64,000 bases of DNA, taken from NCBI GenBank assembly GCA_913045275.1, contig CAJWPG010000002.1, positions 1-64,000 on the forward strand. The letters run 5' to 3'. Position 1 is the stretch's first letter; every line of letters starts with the position of its first letter. Position numbers and translations under genes: made by a program. Below, one piece after another: positions 32,950-43,542 of this stretch. Under the pieces are notes generated by a model. It was given only the letters and a program-made list of their open reading frames with translations, had not been told where the DNA came from and did not search any database. This stretch comes from an uncultured Pelagibacteraceae bacterium (GTDB lineage: Bacteria; Pseudomonadota; Alphaproteobacteria; Pelagibacterales; Pelagibacteraceae).

Positions 32950-33768
32950 TTAGTAATTATCAATTAATCTTACTTTTTCTAAATAGTAAGCTATAAATAA
33001 TCTGTATTTACCTCTTTTATTAAATTTATTAAGATTTTTTTCATTTCTGAATTCTAAATAATCTATTTTAATTTTGTAAAGATCCTCAAGTTTTTTAATA
33101 TTTTGTTTTATCAATAATGATAAATTATATCTACTTATATTTATGCTCAATTCTCTTTTAAGTTTTAAAAGATATTTAGATATCAAAGAAACTTTATAAT
33201 AATTTTTTTTGTTTAGAAGTTTAATTCTAGTTGATAGAGCAACTTTATTTTTATCTCTTACAGTAATACAGTTAATAATTTTAAATTGGTATTTCTTTCC
33301 TAAATATTTTTTAATAAGAAAAAGTTGTTGATAATCTTTTTCACCCAAAAAAACATATTTGGCTTTAATTACATTTAATAACCTATTCATAATATTCAAA
33401 ACACCTTCAAAATGACCTTTTCTGTGATTCACACATAGTATTTTATCATTTTTATAAAGTTTAAAATTCTTAATTTTTTTTTTATAAATCTCCCTTACAT
33501 TAGGAATAAACAAAAAATCAACTTTTATTTTTTTTAAAATTTTTATGTCAATTTTCAAATTTCGAGGATATTTTTTAAAATCATTATTGTCGTTAAATTG
33601 AGTTGGATTTACAAAAATACTTACAATTGTCTTCTTGCATTGCTTTTGTGATTTTTTGATTAGAGATATGTGGCCTTGATGAATTCCTCCCATAGTAGGT
33701 ACAAATCCAAAGTTTTTAAAATCTTTTATTGCCTTATTTAAATCTAAAATATTTCTAATTATTTTCAT
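32950..33768 (-). CDS. panC: Pantoate--beta-alanine ligase-like protein, divergent
   Basis: VPTMGGIHQGHISLI; SIFVNPTQFNDNNDFKKYPR; FLGEKDYQQL; ALSTR in place of the usual LSSRN. Confidence 0.82.
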   Translation of the reverse strand: MKIIRNILDLNKAIKDFKNFGFVPTMGGIHQGHISLIKKSQKQCKKTIVSIFVNPTQFNDNNDFKKYPRNLKIDIKILKKIKVDFLFIPNVREIYKKKIKNFKLYKNDKILCVNHRKGHFEGVLNIMNRLLNVIKAKYVFLGEKDYQQLFLIKKYLGKKYQFKIINCITVRDKNKVALSTRIKLLNKKNYYKVSLISKYLLKLKRELSINISRYNLSLLIKQNIKKLEDLYKIKIDYLEFRNEKNLNKFNKRGKYRLFIAYYLEKVRLIDNY

Positions 33769-33802
33769 TTGTAATAAATTAATTTATAAGTAAAACATTT
33801 AA

Positions 33803-34618
33803 ATGATTAAACAAGCGATTATTCCATTGGCAGGTCTAGGTACAAGATTGTTACCACTTACTAGTGTATTTCCTAAGGAACTACTACCAATTAATGGAAA
33901 ACCTGGAATAGAATATATATTAGATGAATGTATTGAAGCCGGTATTAAAGAAATAGTTTTTATTATCTCCAAAAAAAAGAAGATGGTCAAAGATTACTTT
34001 TATAATGATAAATTCTACACAAATATAATAAAGAAAAAAAAAGATCCTAGAATTATAAGCGAATACAAAAAAATTATAAAATATAAAAAAATGATAAAAT
34101 TCGTTTATCAAAATAAACCTTTGGGTACAGGAGATGCTGTCTTAAAAACGAAAAAATATATTAAAGATAAATTTTTTTTAATGCTTCTTCCTGATGATTT
34201 GATTGTAAATCAAAATTGTTCTAAATCCATGATTAAAGTTCATAATCGTAATAGAGCGTCAGTAATGGCAAGTATGAATGTTAAAAAAAATACAGTTACT
34301 AGATGGGGCGTATATAAATTAAATAAAAAATTAAATAAAAGAGATTATTTAATTAGCGATGTTGTAGAAAAACCTTCAGTTAAAAAAGCTCCATCAAATA
34401 AGGCTGTTATTGGTAGATACATACTTCCAGTTTCAATCTTTGCAAAGTTATCAAAACAAAAGCCTGGAAAAGGTGGAGAAATACATATTACTGATGCAAT
34501 TCAATCATTAATTTATCAAAAAGAGAAATTTATTGCACATAATTTTTCTGGAAAATACTTGGATTGTGGAACAATGAATGGTTACATAAAGTCAGCTTTG
34601 GAGATTGCTAAATTATGA
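33803..34618 (+). CDS. galU: UTP--glucose-1-phosphate uridylyltransferase
   Basis: KQAIIPLAGLGTRLLPLTSVFPKELLPINGKPGIEYILDE. Confidence 0.93.
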   Translation: MIKQAIIPLAGLGTRLLPLTSVFPKELLPINGKPGIEYILDECIEAGIKEIVFIISKKKKMVKDYFYNDKFYTNIIKKKKDPRIISEYKKIIKYKKMIKFVYQNKPLGTGDAVLKTKKYIKDKFFLMLLPDDLIVNQNCSKSMIKVHNRNRASVMASMNVKKNTVTRWGVYKLNKKLNKRDYLISDVVEKPSVKKAPSNKAVIGRYILPVSIFAKLSKQKPGKGGEIHITDAIQSLIYQKEKFIAHNFSGKYLDCGTMNGYIKSALEIAKL

Positions 34619-35913
34619 AATTATGCATGATAGGAACAGGATATGTTGGTTTAGTTAGTGGTGCATGTTTCTCTGACTTAGGCAATGATGTTATTTGTGT
34701 AGATAAAAATGAGAATAAAATAAATAAACTTAAAGATAGAGAAATACCATTTTATGAACCCGGATTAGAAGAATTAGTTTTTAAAAATTATAAAAATAAA
34801 AGATTGAATTTTTCAACTGATTTGAAGAATTCAGTAAAAAAATCTGATATTATTTTTATATGTGTTGGCACACCAACTAAAAAGAGTGGTAGTGCCGCAG
34901 ATTTAAGTCAAATTTACGAAGTTGTAAAAGAAATCAGTTCTTCAATTAATAAATTTAAAATTATTGTAACTAAATCAACTGTTCCAGTAACTACAGGTGA
35001 TGAAATTGAAAAGATTTTATCTAATAAAAATAATAAAAGTAGATTTTCTGTAGTATCTAATCCTGAATTTTTGAGAGAAGGAGAGGCAATAAGAGATTTT
35101 ATCTATCCCGATAGAATTGTTCTTGGGTCAAATGATAAAAAATCAAATCGTATTTTAAAAAATCTTTATTTACCATTAATTTCTAAAGGTGCTAACTATA
35201 TTAACACTTCTAGACGTGCAGCCGAATTAATAAAATATTCATCTAATGCTTTTTTAGCTACAAAAATTACATTTATTAATGAAATAGCAAATTTGTGTGA
35301 AAAAATAGGAATTAATGTGGAAGATATTTCTATAGGAATGGGTTTAGATAAGAGAATAGGTAGTCGTTTTTTAAGAGTTGGACCTTCTTATGGAGGTTCT
35401 TGTTTTCCAAAAGATGCTAAAGCTATAATATCAACTGCAGTTAAATTTAAAACTAATTTATCTGTTATTAAATCTGTTATAAGATCTAATGAAGATAGAT
35501 CAAAACATATACTTAGTAGAATCTTTCAAATTCTCAAAAATAAAGTTAAAAATAAAAAAATATGTTTTTTAGGAGTTACATTTAAAGCAAACACAGATGA
35601 TATGAGAGATACTGCATGCCTATCAATGATTCCAGCTTTATCAAAAAAAGGTGCCATTATTAAATATTTTGATCCAACTGGTTTCAAAAAAGAATTTCAA
35701 AAAATTAAAAATGTTTCATATACTAATTCAATTAAAAATTCTGTAGAAAACTCAGATTTGATTATAATTCATACTGAATGGAACGAATTTAAACAACTGA
35801 ATTTTAAAAAACTTGTCAAAAAAAAATATTTCAAAATTTATGATTTAAGAAACTTATACAATCCTGAAGAAATGTTTAAAAAAAAAATCAAGTATTATGG
35901 TATTGGATTTTAG
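34615..35913 (+). CDS. ugd: UDP-glucose 6-dehydrogenase
   Basis: MIGTGYVGLVSGACFSDLG; SNPEFLREGEAIRDF; GPSYGGSCFPKDAKA; KANTDDMRD. Confidence 0.95.
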   Translation: MKLCMIGTGYVGLVSGACFSDLGNDVICVDKNENKINKLKDREIPFYEPGLEELVFKNYKNKRLNFSTDLKNSVKKSDIIFICVGTPTKKSGSAADLSQIYEVVKEISSSINKFKIIVTKSTVPVTTGDEIEKILSNKNNKSRFSVVSNPEFLREGEAIRDFIYPDRIVLGSNDKKSNRILKNLYLPLISKGANYINTSRRAAELIKYSSNAFLATKITFINEIANLCEKIGINVEDISIGMGLDKRIGSRFLRVGPSYGGSCFPKDAKAIISTAVKFKTNLSVIKSVIRSNEDRSKHILSRIFQILKNKVKNKKICFLGVTFKANTDDMRDTACLSMIPALSKKGAIIKYFDPTGFKKEFQKIKNVSYTNSIKNSVENSDLIIIHTEWNEFKQLNFKKLVKKKYFKIYDLRNLYNPEEMFKKKIKYYGIGF

Positions 35914-35931
35914 TTATTAAATAATATTAAT

Positions 35932-36837
35932 ATGGACACTTTCTTTCAAAATTTTTGTAACAAATATCCTATTTATCTTTTCAACACTAAATTCAAAAAA
36001 AAAATTTTTTATATTTTTTTTTCTTTAATTCAGTTTTTTTTGAAAGGTCCTTTTTTAATAAAGTTCAAATTATTTTCAATTTTTGTTTATCCAGATAAAA
36101 ATGATTATACACGATATATTTTAACAAGGGTAAGTCTTCCAGATATAAGTGAGAGAAAATTAATTATAAATAACCTAACAAATCATAAAAATATATTTAT
36201 AGATTGTGGAGCAAATTCAGGTTTTTACTCTTTAGATGTTTCAACTCTCGTAAAAAATGTTGAAATTTTTGCGTTTGAACCATCTGATAAAGAATTTATG
36301 TTTCTTAAAAAAAATATCGAAATTAATAATATTAAAAACATAACACCTGTAAAACTTGCTCTTGGTGATGAAATTGGAGAAATTTATTTTAATGATATGA
36401 GAAGTTCAAATCTTAATTTTGCAAGTGGAGGAGGATACGTATCAAAAAATCTTGTTGATAAATCCTTTTCTTATAAAGTTAATATAACCACACTTAATAA
36501 TTATTTTAATTCTTTTAAAATTACTGAAGATACTAGTATTTTCATAAAAATTGATCTGGAAGGATATGATTTTAACGCAATTTATGGTGCTTCTGAATTA
36601 TTAGAGAAGTATGATTGTTCAATAATTTTTGAATTTTCAAAAATGATAATCAATAATGAAGATTATTCACCAGAAAAAATCAATAATTTTATTAAACAGC
36701 ACAATCTTAAGATTTATGATATCTACGGTAAAGGTCTAAGTCTTAACGATCTTGAACGAAAAATTCAACAATTAGATAATGCTCATGATACATGTGGAAA
36801 TTATATTCTGACTAAAAAAAATTTAAATTTTAGTTAA
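35932..36837 (+). CDS. FkbM-family SAM-dependent methyltransferase
   Basis: FIDCGANSGFYSL; EPSDKEFMFLKKNIEINN; FIKIDLEGYDFNAI typical of FkbM. Confidence 0.85.
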   Translation: MDTFFQNFCNKYPIYLFNTKFKKKIFYIFFSLIQFFLKGPFLIKFKLFSIFVYPDKNDYTRYILTRVSLPDISERKLIINNLTNHKNIFIDCGANSGFYSLDVSTLVKNVEIFAFEPSDKEFMFLKKNIEINNIKNITPVKLALGDEIGEIYFNDMRSSNLNFASGGGYVSKNLVDKSFSYKVNITTLNNYFNSFKITEDTSIFIKIDLEGYDFNAIYGASELLEKYDCSIIFEFSKMIINNEDYSPEKINNFIKQHNLKIYDIYGKGLSLNDLERKIQQLDNAHDTCGNYILTKKNLNFS

Positions 36838-36840
36838 AAA

Positions 36841-37302
36841 CTAATTTAATTCAAAAATAGCATCTACTTCAACAGCTACACCCAAAGGAAGACTGTTGGT
36901 ACTAACGGCTGCTCTTGTATGCATTCCTGCAGCACCAAAAATAGAAGCAATTAAATCAGAAGCTCCATTTATAACTTTAGGCTGTTCTACAAAATCTTCA
37001 GTAGAATTAACAAACCCTGTTAACTTAACACAGGATTTAATTTTCGATAAATCATCATTACAAGCTTTTCTTATCTGAGCCACTATATTTAAAGCACATC
37101 TTTTCGCAGCATTATATCCTTCATCTATATTCAAATCTTTACCAAGTTTTCCTTTAATTAATTCACCATTTTCATCAATAGAAATTTGGCCAGAAATAAA
37201 CAGCATTTTGCCTGATATCTTAGAAGCTACATACGATCCAACTGGGTCTGCCGCATTTGGAAGATTTATTTTTAATTCATTTATTTTTTGATCATAGTTC
37301 AT
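36841..37302 (-). CDS. RidA/YjgF-family protein
   Basis: AADPVGSYVASKISGKMLFISGQISIDENG; start set to MNYDQKIN at 37302, which removes the overlap of the listed ORF with topA. Confidence 0.88.
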   Translation of the reverse strand: MNYDQKINELKINLPNAADPVGSYVASKISGKMLFISGQISIDENGELIKGKLGKDLNIDEGYNAAKRCALNIVAQIRKACNDDLSKIKSCVKLTGFVNSTEDFVEQPKVINGASDLIASIFGAAGMHTRAAVSTNSLPLGVAVEVDAIFELN

Positions 37303-37303
37303 G

Positions 37304-39865
37304 CTATTTTCTTTTTTTTGATTTTTTAGTTTTATCGTATTCTTTTCTTTTCTCAATCAATATTAATGCTTCTTCCATTGATAATTCAGTAGGATCTTTT
37401 TCTTCAGGAATTGTAGCATTTAAAGATTTATATTTAATGTATGGACCATATTGTCCTTTCATAACTCTAACTGGTTTTTTATCTTCAGGGTGTTCTCCTA
37501 GATCTTTTATTATAGATGACGAAATTCTTCCAGGTTTAGCTTCGGCTATCAAAGTGATTGCTCTGTTTAAACCTATTGAAAATATTTCTTCAACATTTTC
37601 AATTCTAGCAGATTTATTTTCACATTTTAAATAAGGACCAAATCTTCCAACATTCAAAGTTATATCATTATCGTTATCAGGATTTTTTCCTAAGTTAATA
37701 GGTAAAGAACATAAGAATTGAGCCTTGCTTAAGTCAATAGAATCTATTTCCAATCCTTTTGGTATAGATACATTTTTAATATTTTCATTCTTCTTTTGAC
37801 TTTTCTTTTTTTTCTTTGAATTTTTTTCAATAATTATATTTTTAGATTCATATTGCAGGTATGGACCAAATCTGCCATTTTTTAAGTAAATATCTTCTTC
37901 ATTAACACTCTTACCTATTAATTTAGGTTCAGCTAGATTCAATTGTTGAGCTGTTTTTGCTTTAGAAAGTGGACGTGTAAATTTACATTCAGGATAATTT
38001 GAACATCCTATAAAAGCTCCTCCACGAAAACTATTTTTTAAACTTAATTCTCCGTTATTGCAAAGTTTACATTTTCTGTTAACTTTACCTTCATTATCTA
38101 CTTCGAAAATTAAAGATCCAAGACTTTCATTTAATAAATCAAGAACTTCTCTAGTTCTTTTTTCTTTAACTGATGTTACATTAGAAAAAAAATCAATCCA
38201 AAAATTCTCTAAAACTTTTATCCAATCTTCTTTTCCAGAAGAGATATCATCTAATTGATCTTCTAATTTAGCGGTAAAATCATAGTCCACATATTTTGTA
38301 AATAATTTTTCTAAAAATGCAGACAATAATTTTCCTCTATCTGTTGGAAAAAATCTTTTATTATTAATATCTGCATAACCTCTATTAGAAATAACAGAAA
38401 TTATACTAGCATAAGTAGAAGGTCTTCCAATGCCAAGTTCTTCAAGTTTTTTTACTAAACTTGCTTCTGAATATCTTGGAGGTGGTTGTGTAAAATGTTG
38501 TTCATCAATAAATTCACCAATATCAACATTTTCTTTTTTAACATCTGGCAATATTTCTTCATCTTCATTTTCCTCATCTATTTTTGATAATTTTAAATAA
38601 CCATCAAATTTTATAACTGAACCACTTGTTTTAAAGATATTATTACCATCTTCAGATATTATACTTATAGTTTTTCTATCAAACTTAGCAGATTCCATTT
38701 GCGAAGAAAGCGATCTTGACCATATTAAATCATATAACTTATATTGATCAGTGCTTAAATATTTTTTTAGACTTTCAGGATTTCTTTCGATTTCAGTAGG
38801 TCTTATTGCTTCATGAGCTTCCTGAGCATTTTTAGCTTTTTTCCCTGAATAATTTATTGGACCATTAGGCAAATATTTTTCTCCATAATTATTAGAAATA
38901 TAATTCCTAAAACTTTCAATAGCATCTTTTGAAATATTTGTGCCGTCTGTTCTCATATAAGTAATCAAACCGATTGTATCACCTTCTATATCTATACCTT
39001 GATATAATCTTTGTGCAATTTGCATTGTTCTTGAAGCTCCAAAACCTAATTTACTTGAAGAAGTTTGTTGTAATGTAGATGTTGTAAATGGTCCTGATGG
39101 ATTTCTAGTATATACTTTCGAACTAATATTTGAAATTTTATATTTATTTTTTATAATATTTTCTATAGCTCTATTTACATCTTCTTTATTTTTAAATGTA
39201 AATTTTTCAATTTTTTTACCATCTAACTGATTTATATTTGAATTAATTAAAGAATTTTCTTTTGTTTTAAAAACTACATTTAATGTCCAAAATTCTTCTG
39301 GAATAAAAACTTCAATTTCATGATCTCTTTCAGTTAATAATCTTAAAGCTACTGATTGAACTCTACCTGCAGATTTAGAACCAGGTAGTTTTGTCCATAA
39401 AATTGGTGAAATATTAAAGCCAACCAAATAATCAAGAGCTCTTCTAGCCATATACGCGTCGACAAGGTGAGGTTCTATTTTTCTAGGATTTTCAATTCCA
39501 TTTATAACTGCCTTTTTAGTTATTTCATTAAAGACAACTCTTTCAATTTTTTTATCTTTAAGGAGTTTTTTTTCACTTAAATACTCTTTAACATGCCAAG
39601 CAATAGCTTCACCTTCTCTATCAGGGTCCGTTGCTAGAATTATTTTTTTTGAAATTTTTGCTGTATCAGTAATTTCTTTTAGGTATTTTTTAGAAAAACT
39701 GTCAACTTCCCAGATCATTTTAAATTTATTTTCTGTATCTACAGAACCATTTTTAGAAGGCAGATCTCTAATATGTCCGTAACTTGCTAAAACAGTATAA
39801 TCAGAACCTAAATATTTATTTATAGTTTTAGCTTTTGCTGGACTTTCGACTATGACAAGATTCAT
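37304..39865 (-). CDS. topA: DNA topoisomerase I
   Basis: MNLVIVESPAKAKTINKYLG; ATDPDREGEAIAWH; YMRTDGTNIS; C-terminal Cys4 finger and GRFGPYL repeats. Confidence 0.97.
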   Translation of the reverse strand: MNLVIVESPAKAKTINKYLGSDYTVLASYGHIRDLPSKNGSVDTENKFKMIWEVDSFSKKYLKEITDTAKISKKIILATDPDREGEAIAWHVKEYLSEKKLLKDKKIERVVFNEITKKAVINGIENPRKIEPHLVDAYMARRALDYLVGFNISPILWTKLPGSKSAGRVQSVALRLLTERDHEIEVFIPEEFWTLNVVFKTKENSLINSNINQLDGKKIEKFTFKNKEDVNRAIENIIKNKYKISNISSKVYTRNPSGPFTTSTLQQTSSSKLGFGASRTMQIAQRLYQGIDIEGDTIGLITYMRTDGTNISKDAIESFRNYISNNYGEKYLPNGPINYSGKKAKNAQEAHEAIRPTEIERNPESLKKYLSTDQYKLYDLIWSRSLSSQMESAKFDRKTISIISEDGNNIFKTSGSVIKFDGYLKLSKIDEENEDEEILPDVKKENVDIGEFIDEQHFTQPPPRYSEASLVKKLEELGIGRPSTYASIISVISNRGYADINNKRFFPTDRGKLLSAFLEKLFTKYVDYDFTAKLEDQLDDISSGKEDWIKVLENFWIDFFSNVTSVKEKRTREVLDLLNESLGSLIFEVDNEGKVNRKCKLCNNGELSLKNSFRGGAFIGCSNYPECKFTRPLSKAKTAQQLNLAEPKLIGKSVNEEDIYLKNGRFGPYLQYESKNIIIEKNSKKKKKSQKKNENIKNVSIPKGLEIDSIDLSKAQFLCSLPINLGKNPDNDNDITLNVGRFGPYLKCENKSARIENVEEIFSIGLNRAITLIAEAKPGRISSSIIKDLGEHPEDKKPVRVMKGQYGPYIKYKSLNATIPEEKDPTELSMEEALILIEKRKEYDKTKKSKKRK

Positions 39866-39902
39866 AAATCAACAAATTACTCAAAAGACCTTCAGTGTCA
39901 AA

Positions 39903-40481
39903 TTAATAAATTTTTGTCTTACTTTCTTCTTTGTTTTTCAGTCGTTTAATGTTTTCTCTATGTGTATAAAATATTAAAACAAACATAATTATAAAAAATA
40001 TTATTTGATCGCCTTTAACAATAAATAAATATACTGGTATAGAAAGACTTCCTAATAATGAAGATAAAGAAGAATATTTTGAAAATAAGAAAATTATTAT
40101 CCAAGTAAGTCCAAAAACTAATCCATAAATTAAGTTTATACTAAAGAGAATTCCAACATATGTTGCTACACCTTTTCCTCCATTGAATCTTAACCAAATA
40201 GGAAAAACATGACCCAAAAAAACACATAATGATGATATATAAATAAAATCTGGATAATTAAATTTTACATATATTACAGGTAAAATTGCTTTTAATATAT
40301 CTAGTAATAAAGTTGAATAACCAACTATCTTATTTCCAGATCTTAAAACGTTAGTTGCTCCAATATTTCCCGAACCAATATCTCTAATATCTTTTTTTAA
40401 AAATAATTTTGTTAATATTAAACCAAAAGGAATAGATCCAAGTGAATAAGAGATTATGACAATGATTAAATAATCCATCAT
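39903..40481 (-). CDS. plsY: Glycerol-3-phosphate acyltransferase PlsY
   Basis: SYSLGSIPFGLILTK; DIRDIGSGNIGATNVLR; NGGKGVAT. Confidence 0.95.
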   Translation of the reverse strand: MMDYLIIVIISYSLGSIPFGLILTKLFLKKDIRDIGSGNIGATNVLRSGNKIVGYSTLLLDILKAILPVIYVKFNYPDFIYISSLCVFLGHVFPIWLRFNGGKGVATYVGILFSINLIYGLVFGLTWIIIFLFSKYSSLSSLLGSLSIPVYLFIVKGDQIIFFIIMFVLIFYTHRENIKRLKNKEESKTKIY

Positions 40482-41767
40482 TATAAGTTAAATAATTCAT
40501 CACCTTTTACAAATGTATTCATTACTTTTCCTTGTAGCTTCTTGCTCTCTATAGATGTATTTTTTGATTTAGAGTACAAATTTTCTTGTTTTACAATCCA
40601 AGGTTTATTTAAATCTACTATGCAAAAATCTGCGTCATTTCCAACACTTAGGTTTCCTTTATTAATTTTTAGAATTTTTGCAGGATTAGAAGTCAGAGCT
40701 CTAATTATAGTTTCTAACTTTACTGATCCATTGTGATAATGTTCTAGACTTAAAGATAATAAAGTTTCTATACCAGAAGCTCCAGTTCCAGCTTGTGCAA
40801 AAGTTAACCTTTTTTGTTCTTCATCTTCAGGTTTATGATCTGATACTATAACATCTATAGTTTCATCTGATAAACCTTTGACTAAAGCTATCCTATCTTC
40901 TTCAGTTCTTAAAGGAGGAGATAATTTTAAAAATGTTCGAAAATCCCCTATGTCATTTTCATTCAATGATAAATTGTTTATAGACACACCACATGAAAAT
41001 TTGATTTTTTCTTTTCTATTTCTTATTATTTCAACTGATTTTGCCGAAGATAATTGAGATATATGATATCTGCATTTAATACTTTCTAATAAAGCAAGGT
41101 CCCTTTCTATAATTATTATTTCTGCCAATTCAGGAATTCCTTGCAAGCCTAACTTTGTTGCTATTATCCCATCATTAATCATTCCATTTTGTGAAAGCTC
41201 ATAATCTTCAGCATGCTGTAATATTAATGAATTTAAATCTCTAGCAGAATTCATAATTCTAGACATAATCCTAGTATTTTGAATAGTTTTAGTACCATCA
41301 GTAAAAGCAATAATTCCTTTATTTTGAAGTAAACCAAATTCAGTCATATTTGTTCCTTCAGCATTCACAGTTAATGATGCCGATGGGTATATATTTATCT
41401 TAGATTTATCTCTTCCACGTCTCTTAAGAAAATCAACGATTGAAACGTTGTCAATAACAGGATTTGTATTTGGCATTGTAACGACAGAAGTAACACCTCC
41501 AGAAAGAGCAGCTTCACTTAAAGTTCTGAAATTTTCTTTATATTCATAACCAGGCTCACCCACAAATACACGCATGTCTACTATTCCTGGAAATATATAT
41601 TTGCCTTTAAGATCAATAAATTTTTCACGAGAAGGTATATTTTTTGTGTTTACTTTTTTGCCTATTCCTTCAATTTTACCATCTTCACCAATTATTAAAC
41701 CTCCTTCTTCATTTAAAGAATTGTGAGGATCTATTATATTTCCGTTTATGAAATATTTTTTTTTCAT
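40481..41767 (-). CDS. pyrC: Dihydroorotase
   Basis: Amidohydrolase; VTMPNTNPVID; DHKPEDEEQKRLTFAQAGTGASGIETLL; adjacent to pyrB. Confidence 0.92.
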   Translation of the reverse strand: MKKKYFINGNIIDPHNSLNEEGGLIIGEDGKIEGIGKKVNTKNIPSREKFIDLKGKYIFPGIVDMRVFVGEPGYEYKENFRTLSEAALSGGVTSVVTMPNTNPVIDNVSIVDFLKRRGRDKSKINIYPSASLTVNAEGTNMTEFGLLQNKGIIAFTDGTKTIQNTRIMSRIMNSARDLNSLILQHAEDYELSQNGMINDGIIATKLGLQGIPELAEIIIIERDLALLESIKCRYHISQLSSAKSVEIIRNRKEKIKFSCGVSINNLSLNENDIGDFRTFLKLSPPLRTEEDRIALVKGLSDETIDVIVSDHKPEDEEQKRLTFAQAGTGASGIETLLSLSLEHYHNGSVKLETIIRALTSNPAKILKINKGNLSVGNDADFCIVDLNKPWIVKQENLYSKSKNTSIESKKLQGKVMNTFVKGDELFNL

Positions 41768-42709
41768 TTACATGCAAAAAATTTTTAAACAAGCCATTCT
41801 CACAGCCACACCTAGTTCAACTTGTTCTTTGATTACACTTTTGTTAATATCGTCAGCTAATTTAGTATCTATTTCAATTCCTCTGTTCATTGGTCCAGGA
41901 TGCATTATTAAAGCATCATCCTTAGCATAATTTAACTTATCAGGAGACAAACCGTAGTATTCATAATATTCTCTATTTGAAGATAGAAAAGAACTTGTCA
42001 TTCGTTCATTTTGTAATCTTAACATCATTACAATATCACAATCTTTAACTCCTTTTTTCATATCAGAAAAAATATTAACACCTAAACTTTCAATATCCTT
42101 TGGCATAAGATTTGAAGGAGCTACTATATTTACTTCAGCACCAAGCATATTTAGAAGATAAATATTAGATCTTGCAACACGAGAATGAAGTATGTCACCA
42201 CAAATAGCAATTCTTAATCCTTCAATTTTATTTTTTCTATTTATAATAGTTAATGCATCTAATAAAGCTTGAGTAGGGTGTTCTCTTCGTCCATCACCAG
42301 CATTAAGAACAGCGCAATTTACTTTTTGAGATAATAAATTGCACGCTCCAGAGTCCTGATGTCTTATTACAATGATATCAGGATGCATTGCATTTAAAGT
42401 CATAGCCGTATCAATAAGAGTCTCTCCTTTTTTTATAGCTGAATTTGTTATATTCATTGACATTACATCTGCACCCAATCTTTTACCCGCTAAATCAAAA
42501 GAACTTTGAGTTCTTGTTGAAGGTTCAAAGAATAGATTAATTTGAGTTTTTCCTTTTAATGTATCTAGTTTCTTATTTTTGCTTCTGTTTAATTCAATAA
42601 ATTTACTAGATTCATCTAATATAATATTAACATCATTAATTGATAAATCTTGAATACCTAACAAATGTTTTTGAGAGATTTTAATAGCCTTGTTTGATTT
42701 AATTGCCAT
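41768..42709 (-). CDS. pyrB: Aspartate carbamoyltransferase catalytic subunit
   Basis: [48 protein letters not shown]; start likely at the MAIKSNK Met. Confidence 0.96.
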   Translation of the reverse strand: MAIKSNKAIKISQKHLLGIQDLSINDVNIILDESSKFIELNRSKNKKLDTLKGKTQINLFFEPSTRTQSSFDLAGKRLGADVMSMNITNSAIKKGETLIDTAMTLNAMHPDIIVIRHQDSGACNLLSQKVNCAVLNAGDGRREHPTQALLDALTIINRKNKIEGLRIAICGDILHSRVARSNIYLLNMLGAEVNIVAPSNLMPKDIESLGVNIFSDMKKGVKDCDIVMMLRLQNERMTSSFLSSNREYYEYYGLSPDKLNYAKDDALIMHPGPMNRGIEIDTKLADDINKSVIKEQVELGVAVRMACLKIFCM

Positions 42710-42749
42710 TAAAACCAACTCTATAGCTATAAAGTATTTCTATTGCAAG

Positions 42750-43205
42750 CTAATTATTTAAATAATCAATAGCACCTTGTAAAATGAATGCTGCTGCATT
42801 TTTATCTATATCTTTTTCTCTTTTTGTTACATTTACATCCAATTGACTTGAAATATTGAAAGCGCCAACTGTAGAAAGACGTTCATCCCAAAGACAAATT
42901 GGTAAGTCAATTAATTTAGCAATATTATTACTTATATCTTTAACAGATTGTGAAGATTTGCCTAAAGAACCATCCATATTTATTGGATTTCCTATGATTA
43001 TTCCTTTGATATTATTTTCATTAATTATCTCTTTTAACTGATTTACCAGATCATTAATATTTGTTTTACTTATTATTCTAAATGGAGTCGCTATAGATTG
43101 ATTTTCATCACATATAGAAATTCCTATTTTTTTTGATCCTAGATCTAAGCCAATTAACCTTATTTTATAAGAGTGTTTTTTTTTAAATTCCTCAATTGTG
43201 ATCAT
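42750..43205 (-). CDS. ruvX: Putative Holliday junction resolvase / pre-16S rRNA nuclease YqgF
   Basis: RLIGLDLGSKKIGISICDE; GNPINMDGSLG; LWDERLSTV. Confidence 0.92.
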   Translation of the reverse strand: MITIEEFKKKHSYKIRLIGLDLGSKKIGISICDENQSIATPFRIISKTNINDLVNQLKEIINENNIKGIIIGNPINMDGSLGKSSQSVKDISNNIAKLIDLPICLWDERLSTVGAFNISSQLDVNVTKREKDIDKNAAAFILQGAIDYLNN

Positions 43206-43254
43206 ATTGTATATCTTTAGCTTAAGTGATAGTTTGCGACATATTTTTTATCAC

Positions 43255-43542
43255 ATGGCAATAGATCTTAAAACAATAAAGCATATATCAAAACTATCTA
43301 GAATATCTTTAGAAGATGAAAAAGCACAAAAATTAGCTGGAGATTTGAGCTCAATTTTTGAATTTATTGAAAAATTAAACGAATTAAAAACTGAAGAGGT
43401 TGAACCATTAACTTCTATAGCAGAAACCACTTTAAAATTTAGAAGTGATGAAGTTAAAAATGACAATATTAGAGAAAAAATTTTAAAAAATTCTCCAGCT
43501 GAAAATGAAGATTATTTTGTTGTACCAAAGGTTATAGAATAA
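43255..43542 (+). CDS. gatC: Asp-tRNA(Asn)/Glu-tRNA(Gln) amidotransferase subunit C
   Basis: HISKLSRISLEDEKAQKLAGDLSSIFEFIEKL; start set to ATG 43255. Confidence 0.93.
   Translation: MAIDLKTIKHISKLSRISLEDEKAQKLAGDLSSIFEFIEKLNELKTEEVEPLTSIAETTLKFRSDEVKNDNIREKILKNSPAENEDYFVVPKVIE

Noticed and set aside
37257-37634. 125-aa plus-strand ORF opposite the topA end
   Set aside because: Phe/Ser-rich antisense shadow of topA and the ridA start region.
42722-42731. TATAGCTATA palindrome between ruvX and pyrB
   Set aside because: Short AT-rich palindromes are expected by chance at this composition; nothing else supports an operator.
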